NCBI GenBank assembly: GCA_905215325.1 | Contig: CAJMPP010000012.1 | Span: 1-59,990 of the forward strand | Direction of reading: 5' to 3' | DNA: 59,990 nucleotides | From: an uncultured bacterium | Lineage (GTDB): Bacteria > Actinomycetota > Coriobacteriia > Coriobacteriales > Eggerthellaceae | Shown here: one piece after another, positions 28,139 through 37,388 of the stretch | Layout: every line of letters starts with the position of its first letter | Position numbering within the stretch: the stretch's first letter is position 1 | Notes under the pieces: generated by a model | Seen by the model: the letters and a program-made list of their open reading frames with translations, nothing else | The model's database searches: none | What the model was told of the DNA's origin: nothing | Translations under genes and position numbers: made by a program

Positions 28139-28167
28139 TTGATATTCTGTGGAGAGATTGCTATAAT
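28139..28167 (+). promoter_or_regulatory. Strong orphan promoter on the plus strand
   Basis: TTGATA and TATAAT are separated by exactly 17 bases. It faces away from mobAB and towards recR, whose gene is on the other strand, so no annotated gene is its target. The surrounding 60 bases are unusually AT-rich. Confidence 0.85.
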
Positions 28168-28173
28168 GGATTT

Positions 28174-28250
28174 GCTTTTTTCGATAGCTTCGGCTTCGTT
28201 AAAAGGAAGAGAAGGGATTCCGTTTTTTGGAGGGGGCGGAATCCCTTTTT
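28174..28250 (+). ncRNA. Candidate small RNA between mobAB and recR
   Basis: The transcript predicted from the orphan promoter would be about 77 nt. It begins with a T-rich stretch, has a short AGC-UUCG-GCU hairpin, and ends in a strong terminator: a perfect 9-bp stem (28214-28222 with 28237-28245, two more A/T pairs possible), a 14-base loop UUUUUUGGAGGGGG and a final U5. No convincing short peptide fits: the only ATG overlaps the -10 box or start point. No known RNA family is recognised. Confidence 0.65.
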
Positions 28251-28283
28251 CTATGCCAAAACGCCACCATCGGGTGAAGCACG

Positions 28284-28315
28284 CGGGCCCCGCAGCCAAA
28301 CGGCTGCGGGGCCCG
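28284..28315. terminator. Strong hairpin downstream of recR
   Basis: A perfect 14-bp GC-rich stem with an AAAC loop lies 53 bases beyond the recR stop. Neither strand has a clear U-run after it, so it may be a 3'-end stabilising stem or weak terminator. Confidence 0.5.
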
Positions 28316-28368
28316 GTTCGTTACCATGGGTTTTGATTCGGTGGAAAACACGCGCATGGCAAGGAACG

Positions 28369-28965
28369 CTACAGCACGCGCCTGGCCTCCAACGCTCGTC
28401 CGAGCGTTACCTCGTCGGCGAATTCCAGGTCGCCGCCCACAGGCAGGCCGCTGGCAAGACGCGTGACCTTGATGCCCAAGGGCTTGATCAGGCGCGCCAG
28501 ATAAGCGGCGGTGGTCTCCCCTTCCACATTGGGGTTGGTGGCCAGCACCACTTCCTGGATATCCTCGCTGCCCAGACGCTGCATCAACTGCGGGATGCGT
28601 AGGTCATCGGGCCCGATGCCGTCCATAGGCGACAGGGCGCCTCCCAGCACGTGGTACACGCCCTGGAACACAGCGGTACGCTCGATGGGCGGGATGTCGC
28701 GCGGCTCGCTGACCACGCACAGCAACCGTTGGTTGCGGCTGGTAGAGCGGCAGATCTCGCACAGGTCGTCCTCGGCGTAGTTGAAGCAACGGCTGCAGAA
28801 ATGCACCGTGTCCTTCACCTCCACGATGGCCTGCGCCAAGCGCAGCGCCGTGGCACGGTCGGAGTTCAAGATCCAATACGCCATACGTTGCGCCGATTTC
28901 GGGCCCACGCCGGGAAGGCGTTCGAGCTCATCGAGCAGTTTTTGGATTGCGGGAGCCGATTGCAC
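28369..28965 (-). CDS. recR: Recombination mediator RecR
   Basis: RecR works with RecO/RecF to load RecA. The 198-residue protein has the helix-hairpin-helix LPGVGPKSAQRMA, the zinc finger CSRCFNYAEDDLCEIC, and a Toprim domain with VVSEPRDI. The start is GTG with a weak site. It lies 12 bases after ybaB in the conserved dnaX-ybaB-recR cluster. Confidence 0.96.
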   Translation of the reverse strand: MQSAPAIQKLLDELERLPGVGPKSAQRMAYWILNSDRATALRLAQAIVEVKDTVHFCSRCFNYAEDDLCEICRSTSRNQRLLCVVSEPRDIPPIERTAVFQGVYHVLGGALSPMDGIGPDDLRIPQLMQRLGSEDIQEVVLATNPNVEGETTAAYLARLIKPLGIKVTRLASGLPVGGDLEFADEVTLGRALEARRVL

Positions 28966-28977
28966 GGAACCGCTTCC

Positions 28978-29322
28978 CTACATCAGGCCGGGGATGCTCA
29001 TGCCGCCGGTTGCGGCGTTGATGCGCTGGGCGCCCAGCTCGGCCACGCCGCGCAGCGCCTCGTTGACGGCCGCGGTGATCATGTCCTGCAGCATCTCCAC
29101 GTCCTCGGGGTCGACCGCCTCGGGGTCGATGGTCAGGCTGACCAGGCTGTTGTCGCCCTGGGCGACCGCCTTGACCATGCCGCCGCCTGCGGAGGCCTCG
29201 AAGGTCATGTCCTTGATCTCCTCCTGCGCGCGGGCAAGCTCGACTTGCATCTTCTGAGCCTGCTTCATCATGGCGCCCATGTTGCCCATGCCGCCGCCGG
29301 GGAATCCGCCTTTACGTCCCAT
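28978..29322 (-). CDS. ybaB: YbaB/EbfC family nucleoid-associated protein
   Basis: A 114-residue DNA-binding protein. The start MGRKGGFPGGG follows AGGA at 7 bases. The family block is MKQAQKMQVELARAQEEI, then FEASAGGGMVKAV and a C-terminal helix. It lies between dnaX and recR as in most bacteria. Confidence 0.94.
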   Translation of the reverse strand: MGRKGGFPGGGMGNMGAMMKQAQKMQVELARAQEEIKDMTFEASAGGGMVKAVAQGDNSLVSLTIDPEAVDPEDVEMLQDMITAAVNEALRGVAELGAQRINAATGGMSIPGLM

Positions 29323-29397
29323 ATCGTTTCCTGTTCTAATCGCGAATGTACGGGTTTCAAACCATTGCATTGTACCGGGCGCAGACCCGGATGTGCG

Positions 29398-31776
29398 CTA
29401 TTCCTTGACTTCTTCGAACGTCACGCCGCCGCCGAAGCCCGCCTGCAACACCGCCTGCAGCTCGTCGGGGGTTTGCGGCGCACCCTCGCAGGAAGGCGCC
29501 GGCTGAGCCGCGAACGCCTGAGGGCGCGGCGCGGGAGCCGATTGGACCGGTGCCGAAGAAGCCGGCTGAGCAGAGGCCGCGGGGACCGGCTGGGCCGGGA
29601 AAGGCGCAGCAGCAGGCTGCGCGGAGGCCATAGGGCGCGGCGCTGCCTGAGGCTGCGGCATGCCGGCCTGGGGAGGCGCCGGACGTTGCGCGGCCACGGG
29701 GGCCGCCTGCGAGCGCGCCGCCGGACGGGGAGCCCCCGCCGGATGCGGCTGCGCGGAGCGCGCGGGGCCGGCCGGCGCGTTGAGGAGCTCGTCCTCGGGC
29801 ATGGGCGCGTCCATGTCGCCATAGGGAACCTGATCATCCTCCCACGGCGGCACATCGGCAGCAGCCCGTTGCGGGCGCTGCTGCACGGCTGGGGCCGGAG
29901 CCGCCGCGGGCGCGGCCGGGCGCTGTTGGACCGCCGGCATCTGGCGTTGCGCTTGCTGTGCCTGGGACTGCGGACGAGAAGGCGCGAGTTGCGCAGGCGC
30001 TTGCGCCGCGGGACGCCCCTGCGTGGACTGCGGGCGGGAGGGCGCGGAGGCCGCCGCTGCGATGGGGGCCGCACCTGCCTGCTGGTACGCGAACGGCACC
30101 ATCTGGCCTGCGCACGACTGCGACAGGGCCGCAGCAACCGCATCCTGCACGTCGGGCTTCTGAACAGCCTTGAACGCGAAGGCGTTCTCCTTCGGGAACT
30201 CGATGGCGAGCATGCCCGTCTGCGCGTTCCATACGGCCTTCGTGCCCAAGAACAGCACGCCATAAGCGGCTTTCTTGCGCTTAAGCTCGGCAAGCGCCCC
30301 CTGCCACATGCGCTGCAGCGCCGCAGGGTTTTCCATAGTGGCGGCCAACTGCGGGCTTGCACCGCCCGCCGCGGCCGCGGCAGGAGCGGGCGCCGGGGCC
30401 GCAGAGGCCGGAGCCGCCGGGGCCGCGGCCGCGGCGGGAGCGGAAGCGGGTGCGGGCGCGGGCGCGGGCCGCTCGGCGGCAGTCGAGAGAGGAGCCGCCT
30501 GAGGTGCGGCTGCGGGAGCCGAAACCGGCGCGACCACGGGCGCCTGCGCCGCCGATGCCGGGGCCGGGACTGCAGGGGCCGAAGCGGGCGCCGCCGGGGC
30601 GGCCTGCACGCCAGCGGACAGCGCAGCCGCGGCGACCCCGGAACGCTCCAGGGCCTCGATGCGCTCCGCAAGCGCGGCGAGCGTCAGGTCGCCTTCGGGG
30701 CGCACCATGCGCGTGCAGCCGATCTCGAACGACAGGCGCGGGTTGGTAGAGGTTTTCAGCTCCGCCATGACGTCGCCGAGCACCTGCAGCATGCGCGCCA
30801 GCCGATCGGCGCCGAACAGGGGCAGCTCATCGGCAAGCTGACGGCGCTCCGACGCGCTGACGTCAAGCGCCACATCGGTACCTGCCAAGCTCATCACGTA
30901 CAGGTTGCGCACGTGCTGGGCAAGCTCGCGCACGAATTGCGCCAGGTCAGAGCCAGATTCGACGAATTCCGCCACCCAATTGAAGCATGCTGCGGCATCG
31001 CGCTTGCCAAGCGCCTGCACGATGTTGGCCAGATCGCCGGAGTCCACGCCGCCGAGCATGCGCTCGGCAACGGCCAAGGTGACCTTGCCCTCGCCGAACG
31101 CGATGGTCTGCTCAAGCGAGGTGAGCGCGTTTCGCATGCCGCCGCCGGCATGATGGGCGATCAGGTCGAGCGCATCGCCTTCGAATTCCACGCCCTCGGC
31201 CACGCACACCGCGCCCAGGCGCGAGACGATGGACTCGTTGGATATGCGGCGAAAATCGAATCGCTGGCAACGCGAATGGATGGTTTCCGGCACTTTCTGC
31301 GGATCGGTGGTGGCCAGAATGAACACCACGTGATCGGGAGGTTCCTCCAGCGTCTTGAGCAGCGCGTTGAACGCCGCGATGGACAGCATGTGGACCTCGT
31401 CGATGATATAGACCTTGTAGCGGCCGCGCGTGGGCGCGAACTGCACGCGGTTGATGATTTCCTCGCGCACGTTCTCCACGCCCGTACGGCTTGCCGCATC
31501 GAGCTCGTAGACATCCGGATGCACGCCCTCGGCGATCATCTGGCAATCCTCGCAGGTGCCGTCCGGGTCGGGCGTGGGGCCCTTCTCGCACAGCAGCGCC
31601 TTGGCAAGCAGGCGCGCCGTAGTGGTCTTGCCCGTGCCGCGCGGGCCGCAGAACAGGTAGGCGTGGCTGACCTTGTCCTGTTCGATGGCGTTTTTGATGG
31701 TGCGCTCGATCTGCTCCTGCCCTACCACGTCCTCGAAGATCTGCGGACGGTATTTGCGGTACAGCGCCTCTGCCAT
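29398..31776 (-). CDS. dnaX: DNA polymerase III subunits gamma and tau
   Basis: DnaX is the clamp-loader motor. The 792-residue protein starts MAEALYRKYRP after AAGGAG. Walker A is GPRGTGKT at residues 44-51, a zinc-binding Cys group follows (last part CEDC), then the DExx-type YIIDEVHMLS and the SRC motif in IHSRCQRF. From about residue 390 a long Ala/Pro/Gln-rich linker surrounds a compact domain near residues 490-590, and the C-terminus is again conserved. I found no A-rich slippery site for a programmed gamma frameshift. It heads dnaX-ybaB-recR. Confidence 0.96.
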   Translation of the reverse strand: MAEALYRKYRPQIFEDVVGQEQIERTIKNAIEQDKVSHAYLFCGPRGTGKTTTARLLAKALLCEKGPTPDPDGTCEDCQMIAEGVHPDVYELDAASRTGVENVREEIINRVQFAPTRGRYKVYIIDEVHMLSIAAFNALLKTLEEPPDHVVFILATTDPQKVPETIHSRCQRFDFRRISNESIVSRLGAVCVAEGVEFEGDALDLIAHHAGGGMRNALTSLEQTIAFGEGKVTLAVAERMLGGVDSGDLANIVQALGKRDAAACFNWVAEFVESGSDLAQFVRELAQHVRNLYVMSLAGTDVALDVSASERRQLADELPLFGADRLARMLQVLGDVMAELKTSTNPRLSFEIGCTRMVRPEGDLTLAALAERIEALERSGVAAAALSAGVQAAPAAPASAPAVPAPASAAQAPVVAPVSAPAAAPQAAPLSTAAERPAPAPAPASAPAAAAAPAAPASAAPAPAPAAAAAGGASPQLAATMENPAALQRMWQGALAELKRKKAAYGVLFLGTKAVWNAQTGMLAIEFPKENAFAFKAVQKPDVQDAVAAALSQSCAGQMVPFAYQQAGAAPIAAAASAPSRPQSTQGRPAAQAPAQLAPSRPQSQAQQAQRQMPAVQQRPAAPAAAPAPAVQQRPQRAAADVPPWEDDQVPYGDMDAPMPEDELLNAPAGPARSAQPHPAGAPRPAARSQAAPVAAQRPAPPQAGMPQPQAAPRPMASAQPAAAPFPAQPVPAASAQPASSAPVQSAPAPRPQAFAAQPAPSCEGAPQTPDELQAVLQAGFGGGVTFEEVKE

Positions 31777-31812
31777 GTGGTTGCTCCTTGCCCTGCGTGC
31801 GGATATGCGAAA

Positions 31813-31829
31813 GCCCGGGAAACCCGGGC
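31813..31829 (-). terminator. Small GC-rich hairpin in the dnaX leader
   Basis: A 7-bp stem GCCCGGG/CCCGGGC with an AAA loop, followed by UUUCGC on the minus strand, 37 bases ahead of the dnaX start. It may be a second terminator for dedA or an attenuator for dnaX. Confidence 0.4.
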
Positions 31830-31900
31830 GTTGTGGTCTGCCTTCCATTATACGGGCATCGCGTTGCACGCGCGCGCCAGACGCCGCCGAACACGAAAAA

Positions 31901-31926
31901 CGCCCGGAGCCTGCAAGCCCCGGGCG
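31901..31926 (-). terminator. Terminator of dedA
   Basis: The stem CGCCCGG/CCGGGCG with a 12-base loop is followed on the minus strand by UUUUUCGUG, 66 bases past the dedA stop. Confidence 0.8.
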
Positions 31927-31991
31927 CATCCCGGCGCATCCTGCAACGGATGCGCCGACGAAGATTCCCGCGAATAGGCGCGAAGGGCGCG

Positions 31992-32651
31992 CTACGCCTT
32001 CTTCTTGCGACCGTTCAGAGCCGCCTTCACCGCGCCGATGACCGCCGGCGCGACCGACACGGCCACGATGCCGAGCACGATGACCTCGAAGTGCTCCTGT
32101 ACGAACGGCACCCCGCCGAAGAAGTAGCCCACCAACACGAACAGGCTGACCCAGGAGATGCCGCCGATGGCGTTGAACATCGTGAACTTCGCGAAGTTCA
32201 TGTGCCCGGTGCCCGCAATGAACGGGGCGAACGTGCGGAAAAACGGCATGAAGCGCGTGATGACGATAGTGAGCCCGCCATACTTCTCGAAGAAGCTATC
32301 GAGCTTGGCCATGCGCTCGGGAGTGAGAGCCTTCACCTTGCCGGAGTCGATGATGCGCTTGCCGAAGAATCGCGCGATCCAGTAGTTGGAGGTGTTGCCC
32401 AAGATAGCCGCTACGTAGAACACCAGCAGCGTGGCGCCTAGATGAAGCCCGCCGCCATCGGCCGAGAAGACGCCGGCCGCGAACAGCAGCGAGTCACCAG
32501 GTAAAAACGGGAAGAACACCAGGCCCGTTTCCACGAACACGATTAAGAACAGCGGCGTGTACACCCACACCGCGCCCAGCGTGATGATCCATCCTGCGAT
32601 GGCGCCGCGCGGGTCGCTTAACAGGTTGAGGAAGAAATCGATGATACCCAT
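31992..32651 (-). CDS. DedA family membrane protein
   Basis: A 219-residue membrane protein with four to five segments. DedA/VTT markers are the ETGLVFFPFLPGDSLLF block near the N-terminus, the segment SNYWIARFFG, and RFMPFFRTFAPFIAGTG with the essential Arg residues. Members help flip undecaprenyl phosphate or phospholipids. The C-terminus is basic. It lies between the SRP RNA and dnaX. Confidence 0.93.
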   Translation of the reverse strand: MGIIDFFLNLLSDPRGAIAGWIITLGAVWVYTPLFLIVFVETGLVFFPFLPGDSLLFAAGVFSADGGGLHLGATLLVFYVAAILGNTSNYWIARFFGKRIIDSGKVKALTPERMAKLDSFFEKYGGLTIVITRFMPFFRTFAPFIAGTGHMNFAKFTMFNAIGGISWVSLFVLVGYFFGGVPFVQEHFEVIVLGIVAVSVAPAVIGAVKAALNGRKKKA

Positions 32652-32728
32652 ATATGCCTTTCCAACGCCGTTTCACCCCGGTTTGCACGCATCCGGGGTG
32701 CAGCCCCTGTGTTTTTGGGCGCAAAAAG

Positions 32729-32835
32729 AGCATCCTATATGGGACAGGGCGCTCGTCAGAGGCCCCTTATGGCTGCTTCCTCCCGGACCTGACCAGGTTC
32801 GGAACTTGGCGCCGCCCCGACCCATATAAGATGCT
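32729..32835 (-). ncRNA. ffs: Small (4.5S-type) signal recognition particle RNA
   Basis: The minus strand holds the universal SRP domain IV core: CCTGGTCAGGTCCGGGAGGA followed by AGCAGCC. The apical tetraloop is GGGA, where E. coli has GGAA. The ends pair through AGCATC...GATGCT and TATATGGG/CCCATATA, giving a single long hairpin of about 107 nt with no Alu domain. The transcript ends in CUUUUUG. A TATACT -10 box lies at 32852-32857. The RNA pairs with Ffh for co-translational export. Its position near dnaX-ybaB-recR is conserved with Bacillus. Confidence 0.95.
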
Positions 32836-32857
32836 CGTTTCGACTCGGCATAGTATA

Positions 32858-32888
32858 CCCGCGCCCCGCTCCCGAAGCGGGGCGCGGG
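32858..32888 (-). terminator. Hairpin terminator of the TetR gene, touching the SRP RNA promoter
   Basis: A perfect 13-bp GC-only-like stem (CCCGCGCCCCGCT and complement) with a 5-base loop. It lies 31 bases past the TetR gene stop, and its base is directly next to the TATACT box of the SRP RNA, covering the expected -35 region. Confidence 0.65.
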
Positions 32889-32919
32889 GCGCAAGCATTA
32901 CCAAATGCACACAGGCGCT

Positions 32920-33558
32920 TTACACCGGCTTGACGCTTGGCAGCACGCCGTTGAGACCGTCGAACAGGCACGAGCTGGTCGCCGCGGCAAGGCTAGCGAG
33001 CGGGATCTCGGAATCGGCGATGAGCCAACGGCGGTACACTGCTACCAGGCCCGCGCAAAAAAACGACACGATGTAGGGCACGTACGGATCGTCGCGGCGC
33101 AGGCCGAGCACGTTGTCCTCCATGAGCGCATCGACCAGGCTTGCCTCCAGGCGGTCGAGCACGTCTTGCAGCGACACATGCTGCAGCACCCGCTTGCTGC
33201 GCGTCATATCGGGGGCAAGGGCCAGGCTGATGCTTTGGAACAGCTTGCTCACGTCAAGCCCCTTATCGCCATCCGAGCGCAGCGCCTCACGGCAGCTGGC
33301 GACGATCTTCTGGGCCTCATCGCGGATGACCTCGTCCACCAGATCGCTTACCGAGCGATAATGCAGGTAGAACGTCTTGCGGTCGATATCGGCCTCGCGC
33401 GCCACGGCGGCGATGGTGATCTTGTGGTAGTCCTGACTCTCCATCAGCTTGAAGAACGCCTCGCGGATGGCCTTGCGCGTGCGCACCACGCGGCGATCGG
33501 TGGACCTGCGCAGATCTTTTGCCGTCGTTTCGCCCTTCGGCGCAATCGGGTCTGACAC
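32920..33558 (-). CDS. TetR/AcrR family transcriptional regulator
   Basis: A 212-residue regulator starting at GTG after GAGGGG. The N-terminal helix-turn-helix includes RRVVRTRKAIREAFFKLM and ITIAAVAREADIDRKTFYLHYRS, the typical TetR pattern. The C-terminal ligand domain resembles the TetR_C type of DhaS-like regulators. The target is unknown; the upstream region is long and AT-rich and may hold its own operator. Confidence 0.9.
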   Translation of the reverse strand: MSDPIAPKGETTAKDLRRSTDRRVVRTRKAIREAFFKLMESQDYHKITIAAVAREADIDRKTFYLHYRSVSDLVDEVIRDEAQKIVASCREALRSDGDKGLDVSKLFQSISLALAPDMTRSKRVLQHVSLQDVLDRLEASLVDALMEDNVLGLRRDDPYVPYIVSFFCAGLVAVYRRWLIADSEIPLASLAAATSSCLFDGLNGVLPSVKPV

Positions 33559-33825
33559 CTTATACCCCTCGTTTCCTGTTTACTCGCCGGCATCCGGCAG
33601 CCCTTGTTCGTCTTGGCGCTATCGCTGCAGCGATAGCTTCACTCGTTAATCAACATTGGAACATTGTATGGATACTTATCATCGTTCGTTGCAAAACGGT
33701 CAATTGCAGAATACCAGAACCTCGCTACATTTGAGAAGCGTAGATTACTACCCAGCTGAGTATTATCCAGGATAGCCGTCAGGAACGGCTCGGACGGGTT
33801 GCGAGCGGCTTTTGCGCAATGGCAC
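33559..33825. other. AT-rich gene-free region upstream of the TetR gene
   Basis: Clearly more AT-rich than its surroundings. On the minus strand TTGACC and GATAAG are 17 bases apart (33677-33705 approximately), a moderate promoter for the TetR gene. A direct repeat ACATTG-GA-ACATTG lies near 33653-33666. I see no gene. Confidence 0.45.
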
Positions 33826-33856
33826 AAACGGGCGCGGCATGATGCCGCGCCCGTTT
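33826..33856 (-). terminator. Terminator of the rlmI-like gene
   Basis: A perfect 14-bp stem with a 3-base loop begins 4 bases past the stop codon; the arm itself ends in TTT on the minus strand. Confidence 0.75.
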
Positions 33857-33859
33857 GCG

Positions 33860-35158
33860 TTACACCACCTGGAAGACGAAGAACTTCAGGTAGTCGGTTT
33901 CGGGAACGCCCCAGACAATGGGGTGATCGGGCGCTTGCTGGCGCTCCTCGATCTGACGCAGCTGCACGTCCGCGTCGTGCGCGGCGCTAGCAACCACATG
34001 CTTGAAGCGCTCGGTGTCCATGAAATGGCTGCAGCTGCAGGTTGCCAGATACCCGCCGCGCGGCAGCAGCTTCATGGCGCGGTAGTTGATTTCCTTGTAA
34101 CCGCGCGAGGCGCTTTGGATGGTTTTGCGGCTTTTCGTGAACGCCGGCGGGTCGAGCACGATGAAATCGTACGTGCGATCATGCGCGGCCTCAAGCGCCG
34201 GAAGCAGGTCGAACACGTTCGTGGCCGTGAAGTCCATGCGCTCTTCCAGGCCGTTGAGCTGCGCGTTCTTGCGCGCTTGCGCCACGGCGAGCTCGGAGAT
34301 GTCCACGGCGTTCACGTACGCCGCGCCACCATGTGCGGCGTTGAGCGCGAAGCTTCCCGTGTGCGTGAAGCAGTCGAGCACGTGCTTTCCCGCGGCAAGC
34401 TTGGCCACCGCACGGCGATTGTACTTCTGATCCAGGAAAAAGCCCGTCTTCTGGCCGTTCTCGAAATCAACCTCGTAGCGCACGCCGTTTTCCACGATCT
34501 GCGTGGCGGTGGGACCGAAATCCTGAGTACCCGGCGCGCCCGGCGCCAGAGGATCGAGGCCCGCTTGGCCGGCTTCACCGGTCGTACCCGCGAACCACCC
34601 CGCCGTCAGCTCAAGGCCCTCCAACTTGCGGGTTGCCACGTCGTTGCGCTCGTACAGGCCGCGGATAGCCACGCCGTCCTCGGCGAGAACTTCAAGCAGC
34701 ACCGGGAAGATCACCGGCTTGAGCTGCTCCATGCCCACGGACAGCGTTTCGGCGACCAGGACGTCGTTGAAGCGGTCGACCACCAGGCCCGGGAAGCCGT
34801 CTGCCTCCGAGAACAGCACGCGGCAGCAGCTGGCATCTTCGCCCATGACGGTTTTACGGTACTCCCACGCCCACGCCACCTTGCGCTTCCAGAACGCGCG
34901 GTCGAACGCATCGTTGGCGTTGCGCGTGATAAGGCGGATGCGGATCTTGCTGCTCTTCGACAGCAGGCCCGTACCCAGGTACGACCCCTTGCGGTTGACC
35001 ACATCGATCAGGCTGCCGTTGGCAACCTCATCGCCTTGCCCCGGCGCGCCCTCCATGAACAGCACCTCGGCCTCGTATACCCACGGATGCCCCTTGGCCA
35101 GCGCATGCTCGCCCTTCGGCGTGATGGTGGCGCGAGGATACGGACGTTGAGCTTTCAT
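33860..35158 (-). CDS. rlmI: Class I SAM-dependent rRNA methyltransferase, RlmI family
   Basis: A 432-residue enzyme with an N-terminal PUA domain (from ITPKGEHALAKGHPWVY), a central EEHEE-type domain and a C-terminal Rossmann methyltransferase. SAM motifs are VLDCFTHTGSFAL, the catalytic-region DPPAFTKSRK and the late CSCSHFM. RlmI makes m5C1962 in 23S rRNA; the exact site here is inferred from family. The start MKAQRPYPRA follows AAAGGA. A region of low conservation near residues 230-250 looks like a loop insertion. Confidence 0.88.
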   Translation of the reverse strand: MKAQRPYPRATITPKGEHALAKGHPWVYEAEVLFMEGAPGQGDEVANGSLIDVVNRKGSYLGTGLLSKSSKIRIRLITRNANDAFDRAFWKRKVAWAWEYRKTVMGEDASCCRVLFSEADGFPGLVVDRFNDVLVAETLSVGMEQLKPVIFPVLLEVLAEDGVAIRGLYERNDVATRKLEGLELTAGWFAGTTGEAGQAGLDPLAPGAPGTQDFGPTATQIVENGVRYEVDFENGQKTGFFLDQKYNRRAVAKLAAGKHVLDCFTHTGSFALNAAHGGAAYVNAVDISELAVAQARKNAQLNGLEERMDFTATNVFDLLPALEAAHDRTYDFIVLDPPAFTKSRKTIQSASRGYKEINYRAMKLLPRGGYLATCSCSHFMDTERFKHVVASAAHDADVQLRQIEERQQAPDHPIVWGVPETDYLKFFVFQVV

Positions 35159-35216
35159 GAGGGTCCTTTCGGAAACGAGGAATAAAAGATTCGCACGTGG
35201 CGTAAAAGCCAGCGAA

Positions 35217-35316
35217 GGCCGCTGCGGTGCCCCGGATCCGCGGGAACGCGAAGGCGCAGCGTGCTTTAGGTGCACGGGTCTTCGGGTTCGCGCGAAGGCG
35301 GGGTGCCGCAGCGGCC
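35217..35316. repeat. 100-bp nested imperfect palindrome
   Basis: The outer arms (35217-35233 and 35300-35316) match over 17 bp with two differences, both G-U wobbles if the plus strand is transcribed. Inside are a CGCGAA/TTCGCG pair and a CGTGC/GCACG pair, so the whole element can fold into one long hairpin. It lies between aspS and the rlmI-like gene. Confidence 0.65.
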
Positions 35317-35331
35317 CACAGCGTCGAGCAA

Positions 35332-35357
35332 TTGCGCTGGCCACCCGACCAGCGCAA
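35332..35357 (-). terminator. Terminator of aspS
   Basis: A 9-bp stem TTGCGCTGG/CCAGCGCAA with an 8-base loop lies 5 bases past the stop; the minus strand continues UUGCUCG. Confidence 0.6.
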
Positions 35358-35361
35358 CCTA

Positions 35362-37149
<1,788 letters not shown>

Positions 37150-37237
37150 TCTCTCTTGCTCCTTGCAATGCTTTATGGGCGCCCGGCCGCAAGCGCGGGC
37201 CCGGGTTGTTGCTCAAACCTAGCCATTGTACATCACG

Positions 37238-37274
37238 AAAGGAGCTGGAAACCACACCGGCTTCCAGCTCCTTT
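37238..37274 (-). terminator. Terminator of hisS
   Basis: A perfect 13-bp stem AAAGGAGCTGGAA and complement, with an 11-base loop, lies between hisS and aspS; the minus-strand arm ends CUCCUUUCG. Confidence 0.75.
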
Positions 37275-37388
37275 GAAAATGCCATGGTTGCAGTGCCGTG
37301 GAAGCGCCTTCCGACGGCCGATGAACGGGGGAAGGGGGTGTGTTCACGGAAACATCCCCTGCTCACGTGGCTGCTCGGCGCTTGCGGG

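Noticed and set aside
28139..28336. 65-codon frame over the orphan promoter
   Set aside because: Its start lies at the -35 box and the frame runs through the terminator hairpin, so it cannot be translated from that transcript.
29421..30671. Programmed frameshift in dnaX
   Set aside because: No A-rich slippery heptamer followed by a stem was found; the alternative frames are low-complexity shadows.
28651..31977. 1108-codon plus-strand open frame opposite recR, ybaB and dnaX
   Set aside because: It is antisense to three well-supported genes and is Arg/Gly-rich in the dnaX linker region, a codon-bias artefact.
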